The notes: generated by a model not told the origin, from the sequence alone. Numbered from the stretch's first letter, positions 1 through 8,872 are shown. The stretch: 64,000 nucleotides of DNA from Bradyrhizobium sp. B124 (GCF_038967635.1 NZ_CP152413.1:2976001-3040000), one strand, 5' to 3'. Made by a program: numbers and translations.

Positions 1-204
1 CAACTGGGGCCGTTGTCGCGGCCTTGCTCGCGAAAATGTCAGTCCGCAGCGACAGGCCAGCCCGGCTTCGGCCTTGTTTGCGCCGCGTGCGGGATTAACG
101 ATGCACCAGGTCCGCCACTGGAACCAAATTTCGATTCCGGGCATATTGTTTGCCGGGGACGGAGAGCCACGGCTTTGTAATCAGGCCTGGAGGCCAAAGA
201 TAAA
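1..204. other. Intergenic start of window, no gene seen
   Basis: I see no coding pattern that continues into the first 204 bases on either strand. The last 25 bases form the leader of the downstream transpeptidase gene, with a clear GGAGG ribosome-binding site at about 188-192. The short antisense reading frame across this stretch overlaps that real gene and is not credible. Confidence 0.5.
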
Positions 205-996
205 ATGCGTTCGTTCCTTATTGCGTTCACTTCCGTGATGCTGTTCACGGCCGGCGCCGCGCAGGCCAAGGTCGATATCACCATTGACAAGGACAACCAG
301 CAGATGACCGTCGCGGTCGACGGCGTCGCGCGCTATCACTGGCCGGTCTCGAGCGGCATCCCCTCGCGCGAAACGCCGAACGGCACTTTCCGCGCCTTCC
401 GCATGGAAGAGGATCACTACTCCAAGGAATTCGACGACGCGCCGATGCCGCACTCGATCTTCTTCACCAAGATCGGACACGCGATCCACGGCACCGACTC
501 GGTCAACCGCCTCGGCACACCGGCCTCGCATGGCTGCGTGCGGCTGTCGCGCGACAACGCATCGACGCTCTACGCCCTGGTCCAGAAGGAAGGCGTGCTC
601 AACACCACCGTGACGCTGACCGGCTCGGCGCAGGTCGCGCTGGCGCGCAATCCGCGCGGGCGCAACGGCACCGCGGTCGCCCGCCGCGCGCCGCAGCAGG
701 ACGAGCAGTATGGTACCGCCGCCGCCGGCGACCCGGTCGTCCTGACACCGCAGCCGCGCGAATATCCGGCGCAGGCCCGCGCCGATGACGGCTACATCTA
801 TCCGGCCGACGGCAGCTCGACTGCGCAGCGCTACCCGGCGCCGCCTTCAAGCCGTCGCGTCTACGACGCGCAGGCCTATGGCCAGCAGCAATACTACGGC
901 AATCAGGGCTACGCGGTGGCGCCGCAAGGCACCTATCAGCCGCGGCCGTACTACCAGCAGCAGCGCAGCTTCTACGGCAACAACTATCAGGACTGA
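205..996 (+). CDS. L,D-transpeptidase (YkuD domain), periplasmic
   Basis: The 263-residue product starts with a Sec-type signal peptide: a hydrophobic stretch at residues 4-18 and an AQA-K cleavage region near 21. A YkuD catalytic domain follows, with His95 in HGTDS and the diagnostic SHGCVR motif holding the nucleophile Cys111. YkuD enzymes form 3-3 cross-links in peptidoglycan or attach proteins to it, acting in the periplasm. From about residue 160 the protein turns into a low-complexity tail rich in Gln, Tyr and Pro. This tail is probably a flexible wall-spanning or anchoring segment and is not part of the fold. The ATG lies 12 bases after GGAGG. A hairpin follows the stop, so the gene is probably a single transcription unit. 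Confidence 0.9.
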   Translation: MRSFLIAFTSVMLFTAGAAQAKVDITIDKDNQQMTVAVDGVARYHWPVSSGIPSRETPNGTFRAFRMEEDHYSKEFDDAPMPHSIFFTKIGHAIHGTDSVNRLGTPASHGCVRLSRDNASTLYALVQKEGVLNTTVTLTGSAQVALARNPRGRNGTAVARRAPQQDEQYGTAAAGDPVVLTPQPREYPAQARADDGYIYPADGSSTAQRYPAPPSSRRVYDAQAYGQQQYYGNQGYAVAPQGTYQPRPYYQQQRSFYGNNYQD

Positions 997-1017
997 GACG
1001 CAGTTTCTCCTGATCCA

Positions 1018-1047
1018 CTGACGGCGCCGCAGCCGCCGCGCCGTCAG
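1018..1047 (+). terminator. Hairpin after the L,D-transpeptidase gene
   Basis: Ten-base arms CTGACGGCGC and GCGCCGTCAG pair perfectly across a 10-base loop, 22 bases after the stop codon. No long T-run follows, so termination may be weak or Rho-assisted. Confidence 0.5.
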
Positions 1048-1257
1048 TTCACGCTCCCCTCACCCGCTTGTGACCGTCGCAAAAGGCCCGCGTCGTCGTG
1101 CGCCGTGGCCCGTCGTCGCGCCGTCATCTGATTGTAAAATTAGCCCGATATTCGGCGGCAAGAGCGCCCGCCCGGCCCCTGGAGGCCGATTCACGCGGAA
1201 TGCCCCATGAAACCAGGGCGAGAAGCGCGGGTCGCGTAGGCAATATCAGAGGTCGAC

Positions 1258-2103
1258 ATGAAACGGGGCATCATTGTCCTTTGCCTGTGCATCGTGGCGA
1301 TGGCCGGCTATTTCACGACGGACAGATGGGCCATCCGTCACACGACGCTGACGTTCCACGACGTTCTGCGCGACGATCGCGACGTCACGGTCGAGGTCGC
1401 CGTGCGGCGCGACCGGCAAATGCAGGCGATGGCTGAGATGATCGAGCTGCCGGTCGCGATCCTGAGCCACGGCAACACCGTCAGGAACACCGAGTACTCG
1501 TTCCTCACCAATGTGTTCGCGTCACGCGGCTATCTCGTGGTCAGCATCCAGCACGATCTCGACAGCGATGCGCCGATGGTGACCAAGGTCGGCGAGGAAT
1601 ATGTCGGCCGCCGCATGCAATATAATCGCGGCGTCTTCAACATCATGTATGCGATCGACGAGCTGAAGAAGCTCTATCCGAACGCTAACTATCGCGCGCT
1701 GACGCTGATCGGCCACTCCAACGGCGGCGACATCTCGATGTTCTTCGCCAGGCAGCATCCCGACCTGGTCAAGAAGGTCGTGACGCTGGACAATCTGCGC
1801 GTCCCATTCATCACCGACAGCAAGATCAAGATCCTGTCGTTCCGCTCCAGGGATCCGGTGTTCAAGGCCGATCCGGGCGTCGTGCCTGACGACGAGACCT
1901 GCGCGAGACTCGGCATCAAGGTGGTCAGAACCGAATTCCAGCACAACGACCTCAGCGACCGCGGCCCTGACAGCGCGAAATCGTCGATCCAGGCCGGCGT
2001 GGAGCAATTCCTCGACGAGGACGGCGGCGAGAGCGCGCCGACGATGCCACTGCTTGCGGCTTCGACACCCGCCTCCGCGACGACAGCACCGGAGAAGAAA
2101 TAG
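1258..2103 (+). CDS. Alpha/beta hydrolase, membrane-anchored or exported
   Basis: The 281-residue protein opens with a short basic start and a hydrophobic segment at residues 4-18, fitting an uncleaved anchor or signal peptide. The central part has the alpha/beta-hydrolase nucleophile elbow GHSNGG with Ser154. The likely oxyanion strand SHGN is near residue 70. Later acidic and histidine residues (around FQHND) could complete the triad, but I cannot assign them with certainty. The C-terminal 30 residues are Ala, Thr and Pro rich. The substrate is unknown; the fold covers esterases, lipases and chlorophyllase-like enzymes. The start was chosen by the AGAGG ribosome-binding site and the hydrophobic N-terminus. 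Confidence 0.75.
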   Translation: MKRGIIVLCLCIVAMAGYFTTDRWAIRHTTLTFHDVLRDDRDVTVEVAVRRDRQMQAMAEMIELPVAILSHGNTVRNTEYSFLTNVFASRGYLVVSIQHDLDSDAPMVTKVGEEYVGRRMQYNRGVFNIMYAIDELKKLYPNANYRALTLIGHSNGGDISMFFARQHPDLVKKVVTLDNLRVPFITDSKIKILSFRSRDPVFKADPGVVPDDETCARLGIKVVRTEFQHNDLSDRGPDSAKSSIQAGVEQFLDEDGGESAPTMPLLAASTPASATTAPEKK

Positions 2104-2151
2104 CCATCGCGGTGACGTCGACTGGCGCTCTCCGATGCCGCCGGGCAGTGC

Positions 2152-2709
2152 TTACGCACGCGCGCTGCGGTGGGCCCTGGCAACGAGCCAGATCGCCGAA
2201 AGCAGGAAATAGAACGCGCCGAATCCCGCATAGGGAGCAACGTCCAGAATCGTCGGCGCGACGGTGCCGATCGATCGGCTGATCATGTAGCCGCCGGCCA
2301 GTACCGACTGCGCACCACTGAGGATCATCGCCCATTGCGCCCCAACATGACGCCAGCGCCTGACGCCGGTGGACAATTGCAGCATACCCGCAAGGATCGC
2401 CCAAACCCCGAACACCGCCAGAACCGCATAGGTGTTGCGGCCGATCGCCACGATCACGGCGAGCGTCGTGATGGCACTGACCACGACATTCAATGCCTGG
2501 GACGGGTTGGCCTTCAGCCCGCCGTTGACGCGCCCGTCCGCCAGATTGGCGATGGCGTCCCATGCCGGGTAGATCACAAGCAGGAATGCGGCAGGGCCCG
2601 CTTGTCCACTGAAAAGAACGGCGGCGGCGACCCAGGCGATCGAGAAGAGAGCGCGCCCGAAATAGTAGGATTGCAGCCAGCTGGATTGGGCCGAAAGTCG
2701 GCTTTGCAT
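2152..2709 (-). CDS. DUF308-like multi-pass inner-membrane protein
   Basis: This 185-residue protein has about six hydrophobic segments separated by short loops, in the pattern of HdeD/DUF308 proteins of the inner membrane. HdeD itself is linked to acid resistance in enteric bacteria, but the wider family has no settled function. It is transcribed divergently from a TetR regulator. A 30-bp palindrome lies just upstream of its ATG, overlapping where its promoter should be. A GGGAGT ribosome-binding site precedes the ATG. The arrangement implies that the TetR protein represses this gene until a ligand appears; that is inference from layout only. Confidence 0.7.
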   Translation of the reverse strand: MQSRLSAQSSWLQSYYFGRALFSIAWVAAAVLFSGQAGPAAFLLVIYPAWDAIANLADGRVNGGLKANPSQALNVVVSAITTLAVIVAIGRNTYAVLAVFGVWAILAGMLQLSTGVRRWRHVGAQWAMILSGAQSVLAGGYMISRSIGTVAPTILDVAPYAGFGAFYFLLSAIWLVARAHRSARA

Positions 2710-2723
2710 TGATTGACTCCCAT

Positions 2724-2753
2724 GTTTACCTACCTACTAGTAGGTATGTAAAC
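2724..2753. promoter_or_regulatory. 30-bp palindromic operator between tetR and DUF308 gene
   Basis: The two 15-base halves are reverse complements except at one position pair, centred on CTAG between 2738 and 2739. The core reads TACCTACTAGTAGGTA. The site begins 14 bases before the DUF308 start codon, so a bound repressor would block that gene's promoter or early transcription. Size and symmetry fit TetR-family operators. Confidence 0.75.
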
Positions 2754-2812
2754 GTCCCAGGTCAATCGGGCACAGGGACACCTTCTTGTGTCGAACAGGT
2801 GCGCCACCCGCC

Positions 2813-2841
2813 TTGACAACTTACCTATCGGAAGGTAGGCG
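2813..2841 (+). promoter_or_regulatory. tetR promoter with second operator half-sites
   Basis: TTGACA at 2813-2818 is a consensus -35 box. Just downstream, TACCT at 2822-2826 and AGGTA at 2833-2837 form an imperfect inverted repeat of the same half-site as the 30-bp operator. This suggests that the regulator represses its own gene. No convincing -10 box is visible. Confidence 0.5.
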
Positions 2842-2846
2842 CCGGC

Positions 2847-3434
2847 ATGAACCCAATGATTTCGACTTCAGAGCGGATTCTCGACGTCGCGCAGTCTCTC
2901 ATCGTGGCGGGCGGCTATAACGGGTTCAGCTATGCCGACATCTCGGATGCGATCGGCATCAGGAAGGCGAGCATCCACCATCACTTCCCGACCAAGGCCG
3001 AGCTGGTTTCGGCGCTGGTCGATCGCTACCGGCAGCAGACCGAGCTGGGGCTGAAGTCCCTGCTGGAGCAGTCCGCCAGCCCGGCCGACCAACTGCAGTC
3101 CTATGTGAGCTTCTGGCAGGCGTGCATTCGAGATGCCACGCTGCCGTTCTGCGTCTGCGCGATGCTTGCCGGCGAGATGCCGATGTTGCCGGACGAGGTC
3201 GCATCGCGCGTCCGCGCCCATTTCCATCATCTTGCGCGATGGCTTACGTCGGTGCTGCAGGCTGGCGCAGAGCAGCGCCTGTTCCGGCTGGACAAGCGGC
3301 CGGAAGATGAGGCCCAAACGCTGATGGCATCGGTTCATGGCGCGATGCTCTCTGCGCGGGCTTTCAACGACCCCGAACTGTTCACCGCGATCGTCAGCTC
3401 AGGGATCGCGAAGCTGCTGGTAGCGGAGCGCTAG
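2847..3434 (+). CDS. TetR/AcrR family transcriptional regulator
   Basis: The 195-residue protein has a typical TetR N-terminal DNA-binding domain. The helix-turn-helix runs at about residues 24-50, containing YADISDAIGIRKASIHHHF and then PTKAEL. The C-terminal ligand and dimer domain is typically unconserved and resembles the class annotated TetR_C near YjdC/AcrR. Two copies of a TACCT/AGGTA palindrome lie between it and the divergent membrane-protein gene, one in front of each gene, so autoregulation plus control of that neighbour is likely. The inducer cannot be read from the sequence. Confidence 0.88.
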   Translation: MNPMISTSERILDVAQSLIVAGGYNGFSYADISDAIGIRKASIHHHFPTKAELVSALVDRYRQQTELGLKSLLEQSASPADQLQSYVSFWQACIRDATLPFCVCAMLAGEMPMLPDEVASRVRAHFHHLARWLTSVLQAGAEQRLFRLDKRPEDEAQTLMASVHGAMLSARAFNDPELFTAIVSSGIAKLLVAER

Positions 3435-3492
3435 AACGTTTTCGAGCGAAGTGGCCACCGGTTCGCGTGAAGAAAACCCGTCAAACAAAAAT

Positions 3493-3535
3493 CTAGAGCT
3501 TCGGTTCTGATTCAATCAGAACCGAAATGCTCTAG
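3493..3535. repeat. Long perfect palindrome, repeat and/or bidirectional terminator
   Basis: Thirteen-base arms TTCGGTTCTGATT and AATCAGAACCGAA flank a single central base (3500-3526). Outer arms CTAGAGC and GCTCTAG (3493-3499, 3529-3535) extend the stem. It lies between two convergent genes (tetR and the spermidine-synthase-like gene), where a bidirectional terminator would be useful. I recall near-identical palindromes as dispersed repeats in Bradyrhizobium; that is from memory, not shown here. Confidence 0.7.
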
Positions 3536-3552
3536 AGCAAGACCGCTAGAGC

Positions 3553-5817
3553 CTACTGCTCGCCGTCGCGCAGGCGCCGGTAGACCGCGCCCAGCACGTT
3601 CGAATAATCGTCGGTCCAGACCCACTGCTTCTCGTTGGCATCGGTCTCGGTCCAGACGTCGGACGACGCGAGCTTGCCGACATCGGCGTCCTCGCGCGCG
3701 GAGACCACGACCGAGGTCGAGAAGATGTATTCGTTGTCGCGCCCGGAATCCTCGCTATAGACCCAGCTTTTCATGTCGTTGGCATCGGCGATGCCGACCA
3801 CGACGCTGGCAAGTTCGAGATGCCGGTTGGAGACGTGCATCACGACCGCGCCCCGCGGCGCCAGCTTCTCCTTGTAGATCGCCATCGCCTCCTCGGTCGC
3901 GAGATGGATCGGGATCGCGTCCGACGAATAGGCGTCGACGATGATGAGATCGTAGACGCCGTCCGGCTCCTTGGCGAAGGTCAGCCGCGCGTCGCCGATC
4001 ACAGGCTTCAGGTTCGGCTCGCAGCTCTGGATGTAGGTGAAGTATTTCGGGTCGCGCGCGGTATCGACCATCGACTGGTCGATCTCGAAGAATCGCCAGT
4101 CCTCGCCGGGGGCCGATGCACAAGTCAGCGTCCCCGAGCCGAGCCCGATGACAGCCACTTTCAGCGGCGCACCCTTGCGCTCGCGCATTGCGGTGATGGC
4201 CTGCCCGATGCCGCCGTCCTTGTGATAGTAGCTGATCGGCTCCGGCTTTCCGCTGACCGGCGTGCCGTCGTCGTTCTTGAACTTCTCGGCGCCATGGATC
4301 GTGGTGCCGTGCATCAGCACGTGATACTGCCCGTTCGGCGTCACCACGATCTTGTGCACGCCGAAGAAGCTGCGCACGGTTTCGACGCGGCCGTCGTCGG
4401 ATGGATAGGCGCGCAGCACCACCAGCGCGACCACGACGGTGGCGAATATCTTCCAGCGATTGGCATTCAGTGCGAGCGCGAGCAGCGCCGAGAGCACGCC
4501 GACCGCGCCGATCACCCACACCCGGTGGTCGTCAAACCAGTTGAAGATGTCGCCGGCCGAATAGCTCGGCGCGATCAGCGCCACCGCCAGCACCGCAAGG
4601 AACGGCCAGTACCAGGCGCTCCAGCGCGGCAGCCGCTCCGCGCCGCCGGGCGGACGGCACAGCGCCGCGAGCGCCAGCAGGATCGGATATTCGGCGATCC
4701 ATGAGAAGGTGAACGGCGCGATCAGCCCCGCGAACAGGCCGCCGACCATGCCGCCGAACGACAGCGCGACATAGAAGCCGGTAAGATATTTCGCCGCCGG
4801 GCGGGTGCGCGCGAGCTCGCCATGACAGGCCATCGCGATGATGAAGAAGCAGAGCTGATGGCCGCCGAGCGTGAGGAGCAGGTTCTGCTCGCCGCCGACC
4901 GCGAGCAGGATCACGACGCCGGCGATCGCCAGCGGCTGCGCCAGCAGCATCCATTTGTGCGGCAGCAGCGGCCGCGACTGGAACACCAGCACCCAGGTCA
5001 ACAGATACAGCGACAGCGGCAGCACCCAAAGCAAGGGAGCGGCCGCGACGTCGGTCGAGATATGCGCGGTCACTGCGATCAGCAGGCCGGACGGCACGGC
5101 TGCCAGGAAGATCCAGCGCGCCCGCCGCGACCAGGACGGCGCCGGTGCTTTCGCGTCGTCAACCTGCCCGTCGAGCGCGGCGGCATAGGCCGGCGAGCGC
5201 AACAGCAGCACGCCGCAGCTTGCGATCAGAACGATCAGCAGCCCATAGCCGCCGGTCCAGATCAGGTTCTGGGTGCGCAAGGTGAACATCGGCTCGAGCA
5301 GCACCGGATAGGACAGCAGCGCCAGGAAGCTGCCGATGTTCGAGGACGCATAGAGAAAATACGGGTCGGGGCCGTTGGGATGGCCGGTGCGCACGAACCA
5401 GGCCTGCAGCAGCGGATTGTTGGCGGCGAGCGCGAAGAACGGCAGGCCGATCGACACCGCGAACAGGCCGAGCAGCCAGACCGCGTAGCCCGAGGTCGGC
5501 GGCTCGCCCCAGCCGCTTTTGATCGTCAGCGGCAATGTCAGCAGCGCGATGACGAGGAGCACGAGATGCACCACGATGGGCACCACGCGGCTGTTCAGCT
5601 TCATCAGCAGATGTGCGTAAGCGTAACCGCCGAGCAGCAGCGACTGGAAGAACACCATCGCCACCGACCACACCGCCGGCGAGCCGCCGAGCCGCGGCAG
5701 CACCATCTTGGTGAACAGCGGCTGCACCGAGAAAAGCAACAGCGCGCTGACGAAGATCGCGGCGGTGTAGACAACCAGCACCAGCCGGTTTCGCGAGGCG
5801 GACGGCTCAGACGACAT
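3553..5817 (-). CDS. Membrane protein fused to a spermidine-synthase-like domain
   Basis: The 754-residue protein has two parts. Residues about 10-470 hold a dozen or more hydrophobic segments, an MFS-like membrane domain. The C-terminal 250 residues are a Rossmann methyltransferase/spermidine-synthase fold with the nucleotide-binding loop VIGLGSGTL and the acidic ligand region FFEIDQSMVD. A GDARLTF strand and LIIVDAYSSDAIP follow, the last matching the catalytic Asp region of aminopropyltransferases. Such fused proteins are widespread but poorly characterised. A true polyamine role is uncertain because the usual decarboxylated-SAM gatekeeper residues cannot be verified by eye. The start is supported by GGGAG upstream. 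It appears monocistronic and converges with the tetR gene. Confidence 0.8.
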   Translation of the reverse strand: MSSEPSASRNRLVLVVYTAAIFVSALLLFSVQPLFTKMVLPRLGGSPAVWSVAMVFFQSLLLGGYAYAHLLMKLNSRVVPIVVHLVLLVIALLTLPLTIKSGWGEPPTSGYAVWLLGLFAVSIGLPFFALAANNPLLQAWFVRTGHPNGPDPYFLYASSNIGSFLALLSYPVLLEPMFTLRTQNLIWTGGYGLLIVLIASCGVLLLRSPAYAAALDGQVDDAKAPAPSWSRRARWIFLAAVPSGLLIAVTAHISTDVAAAPLLWVLPLSLYLLTWVLVFQSRPLLPHKWMLLAQPLAIAGVVILLAVGGEQNLLLTLGGHQLCFFIIAMACHGELARTRPAAKYLTGFYVALSFGGMVGGLFAGLIAPFTFSWIAEYPILLALAALCRPPGGAERLPRWSAWYWPFLAVLAVALIAPSYSAGDIFNWFDDHRVWVIGAVGVLSALLALALNANRWKIFATVVVALVVLRAYPSDDGRVETVRSFFGVHKIVVTPNGQYHVLMHGTTIHGAEKFKNDDGTPVSGKPEPISYYHKDGGIGQAITAMRERKGAPLKVAVIGLGSGTLTCASAPGEDWRFFEIDQSMVDTARDPKYFTYIQSCEPNLKPVIGDARLTFAKEPDGVYDLIIVDAYSSDAIPIHLATEEAMAIYKEKLAPRGAVVMHVSNRHLELASVVVGIADANDMKSWVYSEDSGRDNEYIFSTSVVVSAREDADVGKLASSDVWTETDANEKQWVWTDDYSNVLGAVYRRLRDGEQ

Positions 5818-5927
5818 GAATACTCCCGGTCACGATCCGGCAGATCAACACCGGGCAGATGCATTGCATTGAATCATAGCGCCACGCAGCGGGCAACACG
5901 GCCACCGATGCCAATCGCTTGAGCGGC

Positions 5928-6323
5928 TCAGCCGGTCAGGACATCATCGGTCGAACCTACCGCGCCGGTAAGCGGCGCAGCTTCGTCCATCTGCGGCCGG
6001 AACGGCGTTCGTCCCATCCAGGGCTGCATTTCCAGATGTTGCAGCCAATCCTTGACCGACGGGATCCAGCCGAGATCGTCCTTGACGTGCTGCTCGCCGA
6101 CCGTCCGCACCGGCACCTGCTTGCCGGCGCTGTTGGTCAGCGTCGCACCGAAGATCTTCTCGCAGAGGAAGATGCCTTCGCTGTGATGACGCAGCGCGCG
6201 GTGCCGCACGTCGGCGAGATGCGCCTTGCTCTCGTCGAACCAGTCGTGGATCGGCAGGTAGTCCTCGGGAACACCGCCGAACAGGCGCGCCGAACGCACG
6301 GCATGATGATAGGGATGCGCCAT
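5928..6323 (-). CDS. DUF6915-like protein of unknown function
   Basis: This is a 131-residue soluble protein with no signal peptide and no membrane segment. Its N-terminus (MAHPYHHAVRSARLFGG) and the His-rich stretch RHRALRHHSEGIF resemble a small family I associate with DUF6915. These proteins have no assigned function; I did not confirm the match. It starts six bases after the stop of the upstream hypothetical gene, with a GAGGT ribosome-binding site at that junction, so the two are surely co-transcribed. Confidence 0.6.
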   Translation of the reverse strand: MAHPYHHAVRSARLFGGVPEDYLPIHDWFDESKAHLADVRHRALRHHSEGIFLCEKIFGATLTNSAGKQVPVRTVGEQHVKDDLGWIPSVKDWLQHLEMQPWMGRTPFRPQMDEAAPLTGAVGSTDDVLTG

Positions 6324-6329
6324 CGCGGG

Positions 6330-7040
6330 CTACCTCGTGATCTCTGCGTTGCGGGTCACCGGATCGGCGGCGGGGTCGTCGGTCACGGTGCCGGCGTCGA
6401 GATCGACCGTGAACGCGCCGTACAGGACATGCTCGCCGGTGCCATAGCCGCTGCCGAGCAGCATGGTCGCAAACTCCGTGCACAGCCAGTCGTGAACAAA
6501 GGAGTCGATCTGGTTGTGCTCGCTCCTGCCGTCGTACCGGCGCGTCACCCCGCGCGCGACCAGCCGGTCGAGCAGCTTGCGCGCGACGAGTTGATCGACC
6601 AGTGCAGCGGTGTCGATGCGCGTGCCGTCCTGAAGCGTGGCACTCTCAAGCCAGGTGAATCCCTCGTCATTGCCCCCGTCATAGCGACAGTAGAGCTGCC
6701 GCACGCCGAGATCGGTGAGCACCGGAACGACCGCGGCGAGCAAACGCTGCCGGACAAAGACGGCCTGCGTGGCGCGTGCGGTATGCCAGGCTGCCGTCGC
6801 CTGCGGACTTGGCGCAGCCGGAGTCCTGCGGCCACGCAGGCGGTCCCACAGGCTTGGTCGCGAAACCGGCACCTTGTCCGGCGGCGGTTCGGGCGGGACG
6901 TCCAGAGAAAAATGCACGGGGTCGTGCTGCCCGCCATATTCCGGCGCCGGCAGATAGACGAACTGGTCGGCACGCGGCGGCGGCAGATCGGAATCGTCGT
7001 CGGGCCACTCGATTTGAGTTTGATCAAAAACAAACGGCAT
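6330..7040 (-). CDS. Hypothetical protein, operon partner of the DUF6915-like gene
   Basis: I do not recognise this 236-residue protein. It is acidic and Pro-rich in the first 80 residues. The later part has a YDGGNDEGFTWLESATLQDG stretch that looks like a conserved core, and a final acidic tail. The open frame runs upstream to 8474, but that part is antisense to the oxidoreductase gene. The start at 7040 is favoured by GGAG 9 bases before it and by the change to ordinary composition. No transmembrane segment or signal peptide is present. Its stop lies six bases before the DUF6915-like start, so the two proteins may act together. Confidence 0.6.
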   Translation of the reverse strand: MPFVFDQTQIEWPDDDSDLPPPRADQFVYLPAPEYGGQHDPVHFSLDVPPEPPPDKVPVSRPSLWDRLRGRRTPAAPSPQATAAWHTARATQAVFVRQRLLAAVVPVLTDLGVRQLYCRYDGGNDEGFTWLESATLQDGTRIDTAALVDQLVARKLLDRLVARGVTRRYDGRSEHNQIDSFVHDWLCTEFATMLLGSGYGTGEHVLYGAFTVDLDAGTVTDDPAADPVTRNAEITR

Positions 7041-7223
7041 TTGCACTCCACGGTTTGGCAAGACTGAACGAACGAGGCGCCCTGCCTGCCCCGCTGGGGG
7101 TTCACGGCCCCCGACAATCGCGGTCGAACTATCGTATCCGGATCGGTACGGTTTTGTGACCCGCCGGATGCGAGGGCATCGCGGACGGTGGCCGGATGAG
7201 ATCATCCGGCCTATAGAAGCACC

Positions 7224-8831
7224 ATGTCCAATCATGAAGTCGACGTCGTCATCATCGGTGCGGGGCACAACGGCCTCACCTGCGCGGCCTATCTCGCGAT
7301 GGCCGGGCTCAAGGTCAGGGTCGTCGAGCGCCGCAAGGTGGTCGGCGGCGCCGCCGTCACCGAAGAGTTTTGTTCGGGCTTCCGCAATTCGGTCGCCGCC
7401 TACACGGTGAGCCTGCTCAACCCGCAAATCATCTCCGACCTGAAACTTGCCGAGCAAGGCCTCAAGATCGTCGAACGCCGCGCGCAGAACTTCCTCCCCG
7501 CACCCGACGGCAGTTACCTGCTGACCGGCGAAGGCCGCACCCAGCAGTCGGTCGAGAGACTGAGCCAGCGGGATGCGGCAACGATCGGCGTGTTCTCGGG
7601 GGAACTCGAAGCGATCGCCGATGTGCTGCGCCAATTCGTGCTGCGCGCGCCGCCGAACCTGGTCGAAGGCTTCGGCCTCGGCGCCATGAGTGAAGCCTTC
7701 AACGCGCTTGGCACCGCCAACATCCTGCGCCGGCTGTCGCTCGAGCAGCAGCGCAATCTGCTCGACCTGTTCACACGCTCGGCCGGCGAGATGCTCGACG
7801 AGCGTTTCGAGAACGACCTCGTCAAGGCGCTGTTCGGCTTCGACGCCATCGTCGGCAATTATGCCAGCCCCTACGCGGCCGGCTCGGCCTATGTGATGCT
7901 GCACCATGCGTTTGGCGAGGTGAACGGCAAGAAGGGCGTCTGGGGCCACGCGATCGGCGGCATGGGCGCGATCACCCAGGCGATGGCGCGTGCCGCGCGC
8001 GGCCATGGTGTCGAGATCGAAACCGATGCGCCTGTCCGCGAGGTGATCGTCGAGAAGGATCGCGCCACCGGCGTCATGCTCGACAATGGCGAGACGATCA
8101 GCGCCAAATATGTCGTCTCCAACGTCAACCCGAAGCTGCTCTACACGCGCCTGGTGCCGGAAGGCGCACTGGCAAGCGAATTCCGCACGCGCATCGGTCG
8201 ATGGCAGAACGGCTCCGGCACATTCAGGATGAATGTGGCGCTTGATACCCTGCCCTCGTTCACGGCGTTGCCCGGCCCGGGCGATCACCTCACTGCGGGC
8301 ATCATCATCGCGCCTGGTCTCGGCTACATGGATCGCGCCTGGCGCGACGCGCGTGAATTTGGCTGGAGCCGCGCGCCGGTCGTCGAGGTGCTGATCCCCT
8401 CGACGCTCGACGACAGTTTGAGCCCGCCGGGTCAGCATGTCGCGAGCCTGTTCTGCCAGCACGTCGCGCCGCAATTGCCCGACGGTAAATCATGGGACGA
8501 CCATCGCGAGGAAGTCGCCGACCTGATGATCGCAACCGTCGACACGTATGCCCCCGGTTTCGCGGGCAGTGTGGTCGGCCGCCAGATCCTGTCGCCGCTC
8601 GACCTCGAGCGGCAGTTCGGCCTGCTCGGCGGCGACATCTTCCACGGCGCGCTGACACTGAACCAGCTGTTCTCGGCGCGTCCCATGCTCGGCCATGCCG
8701 ATTACCGCGGACCGCTGCGCGGTCTCTACCATTGCGGTTCCGGCGCCCATCCCGGCGGCGGGGTCACCGGCGCCCCCGGCCACAACGCCGCGCGGGCCGT
8801 CCTCGCCGACCATCGCGCGCTGTTCGCATAG
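7224..8831 (+). CDS. FAD-dependent oxidoreductase, phytoene-dehydrogenase-like
   Basis: The 535-residue protein has the Rossmann FAD-binding start VVIIGAGHNGLTCAAYLA (residues about 6-23), then an ERRKVVGGAAVTEE segment typical of COG1233 oxidoreductases. The C-terminus closes with CGSGAHPGGGVTGAPGHNAA, the second FAD contact of this family. It is closest in appearance to the PYROXD2/NAD(P)-FAD group and less like a carotenoid desaturase. No carotenoid genes are nearby, so its substrate is unknown. It is cytosolic, with no signal. It reads away from the DUF6915 pair across a 183-base gap that should hold both promoters. Confidence 0.85.
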   Translation: MSNHEVDVVIIGAGHNGLTCAAYLAMAGLKVRVVERRKVVGGAAVTEEFCSGFRNSVAAYTVSLLNPQIISDLKLAEQGLKIVERRAQNFLPAPDGSYLLTGEGRTQQSVERLSQRDAATIGVFSGELEAIADVLRQFVLRAPPNLVEGFGLGAMSEAFNALGTANILRRLSLEQQRNLLDLFTRSAGEMLDERFENDLVKALFGFDAIVGNYASPYAAGSAYVMLHHAFGEVNGKKGVWGHAIGGMGAITQAMARAARGHGVEIETDAPVREVIVEKDRATGVMLDNGETISAKYVVSNVNPKLLYTRLVPEGALASEFRTRIGRWQNGSGTFRMNVALDTLPSFTALPGPGDHLTAGIIIAPGLGYMDRAWRDAREFGWSRAPVVEVLIPSTLDDSLSPPGQHVASLFCQHVAPQLPDGKSWDDHREEVADLMIATVDTYAPGFAGSVVGRQILSPLDLERQFGLLGGDIFHGALTLNQLFSARPMLGHADYRGPLRGLYHCGSGAHPGGGVTGAPGHNAARAVLADHRALFA

Positions 8832-8872
8832 AGCAGAGGGCGCATCGCGGGCCGCGGTCGGCGCCGGGCCAA

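Noticed and set aside
7041..8474. Long minus-strand frame extending the 6330-7040 gene through the oxidoreductase
   Set aside because: The extension is antisense to a well-supported FAD oxidoreductase and has the unbalanced composition of a GC-rich shadow frame. The ATG at 7040 has a ribosome-binding site.
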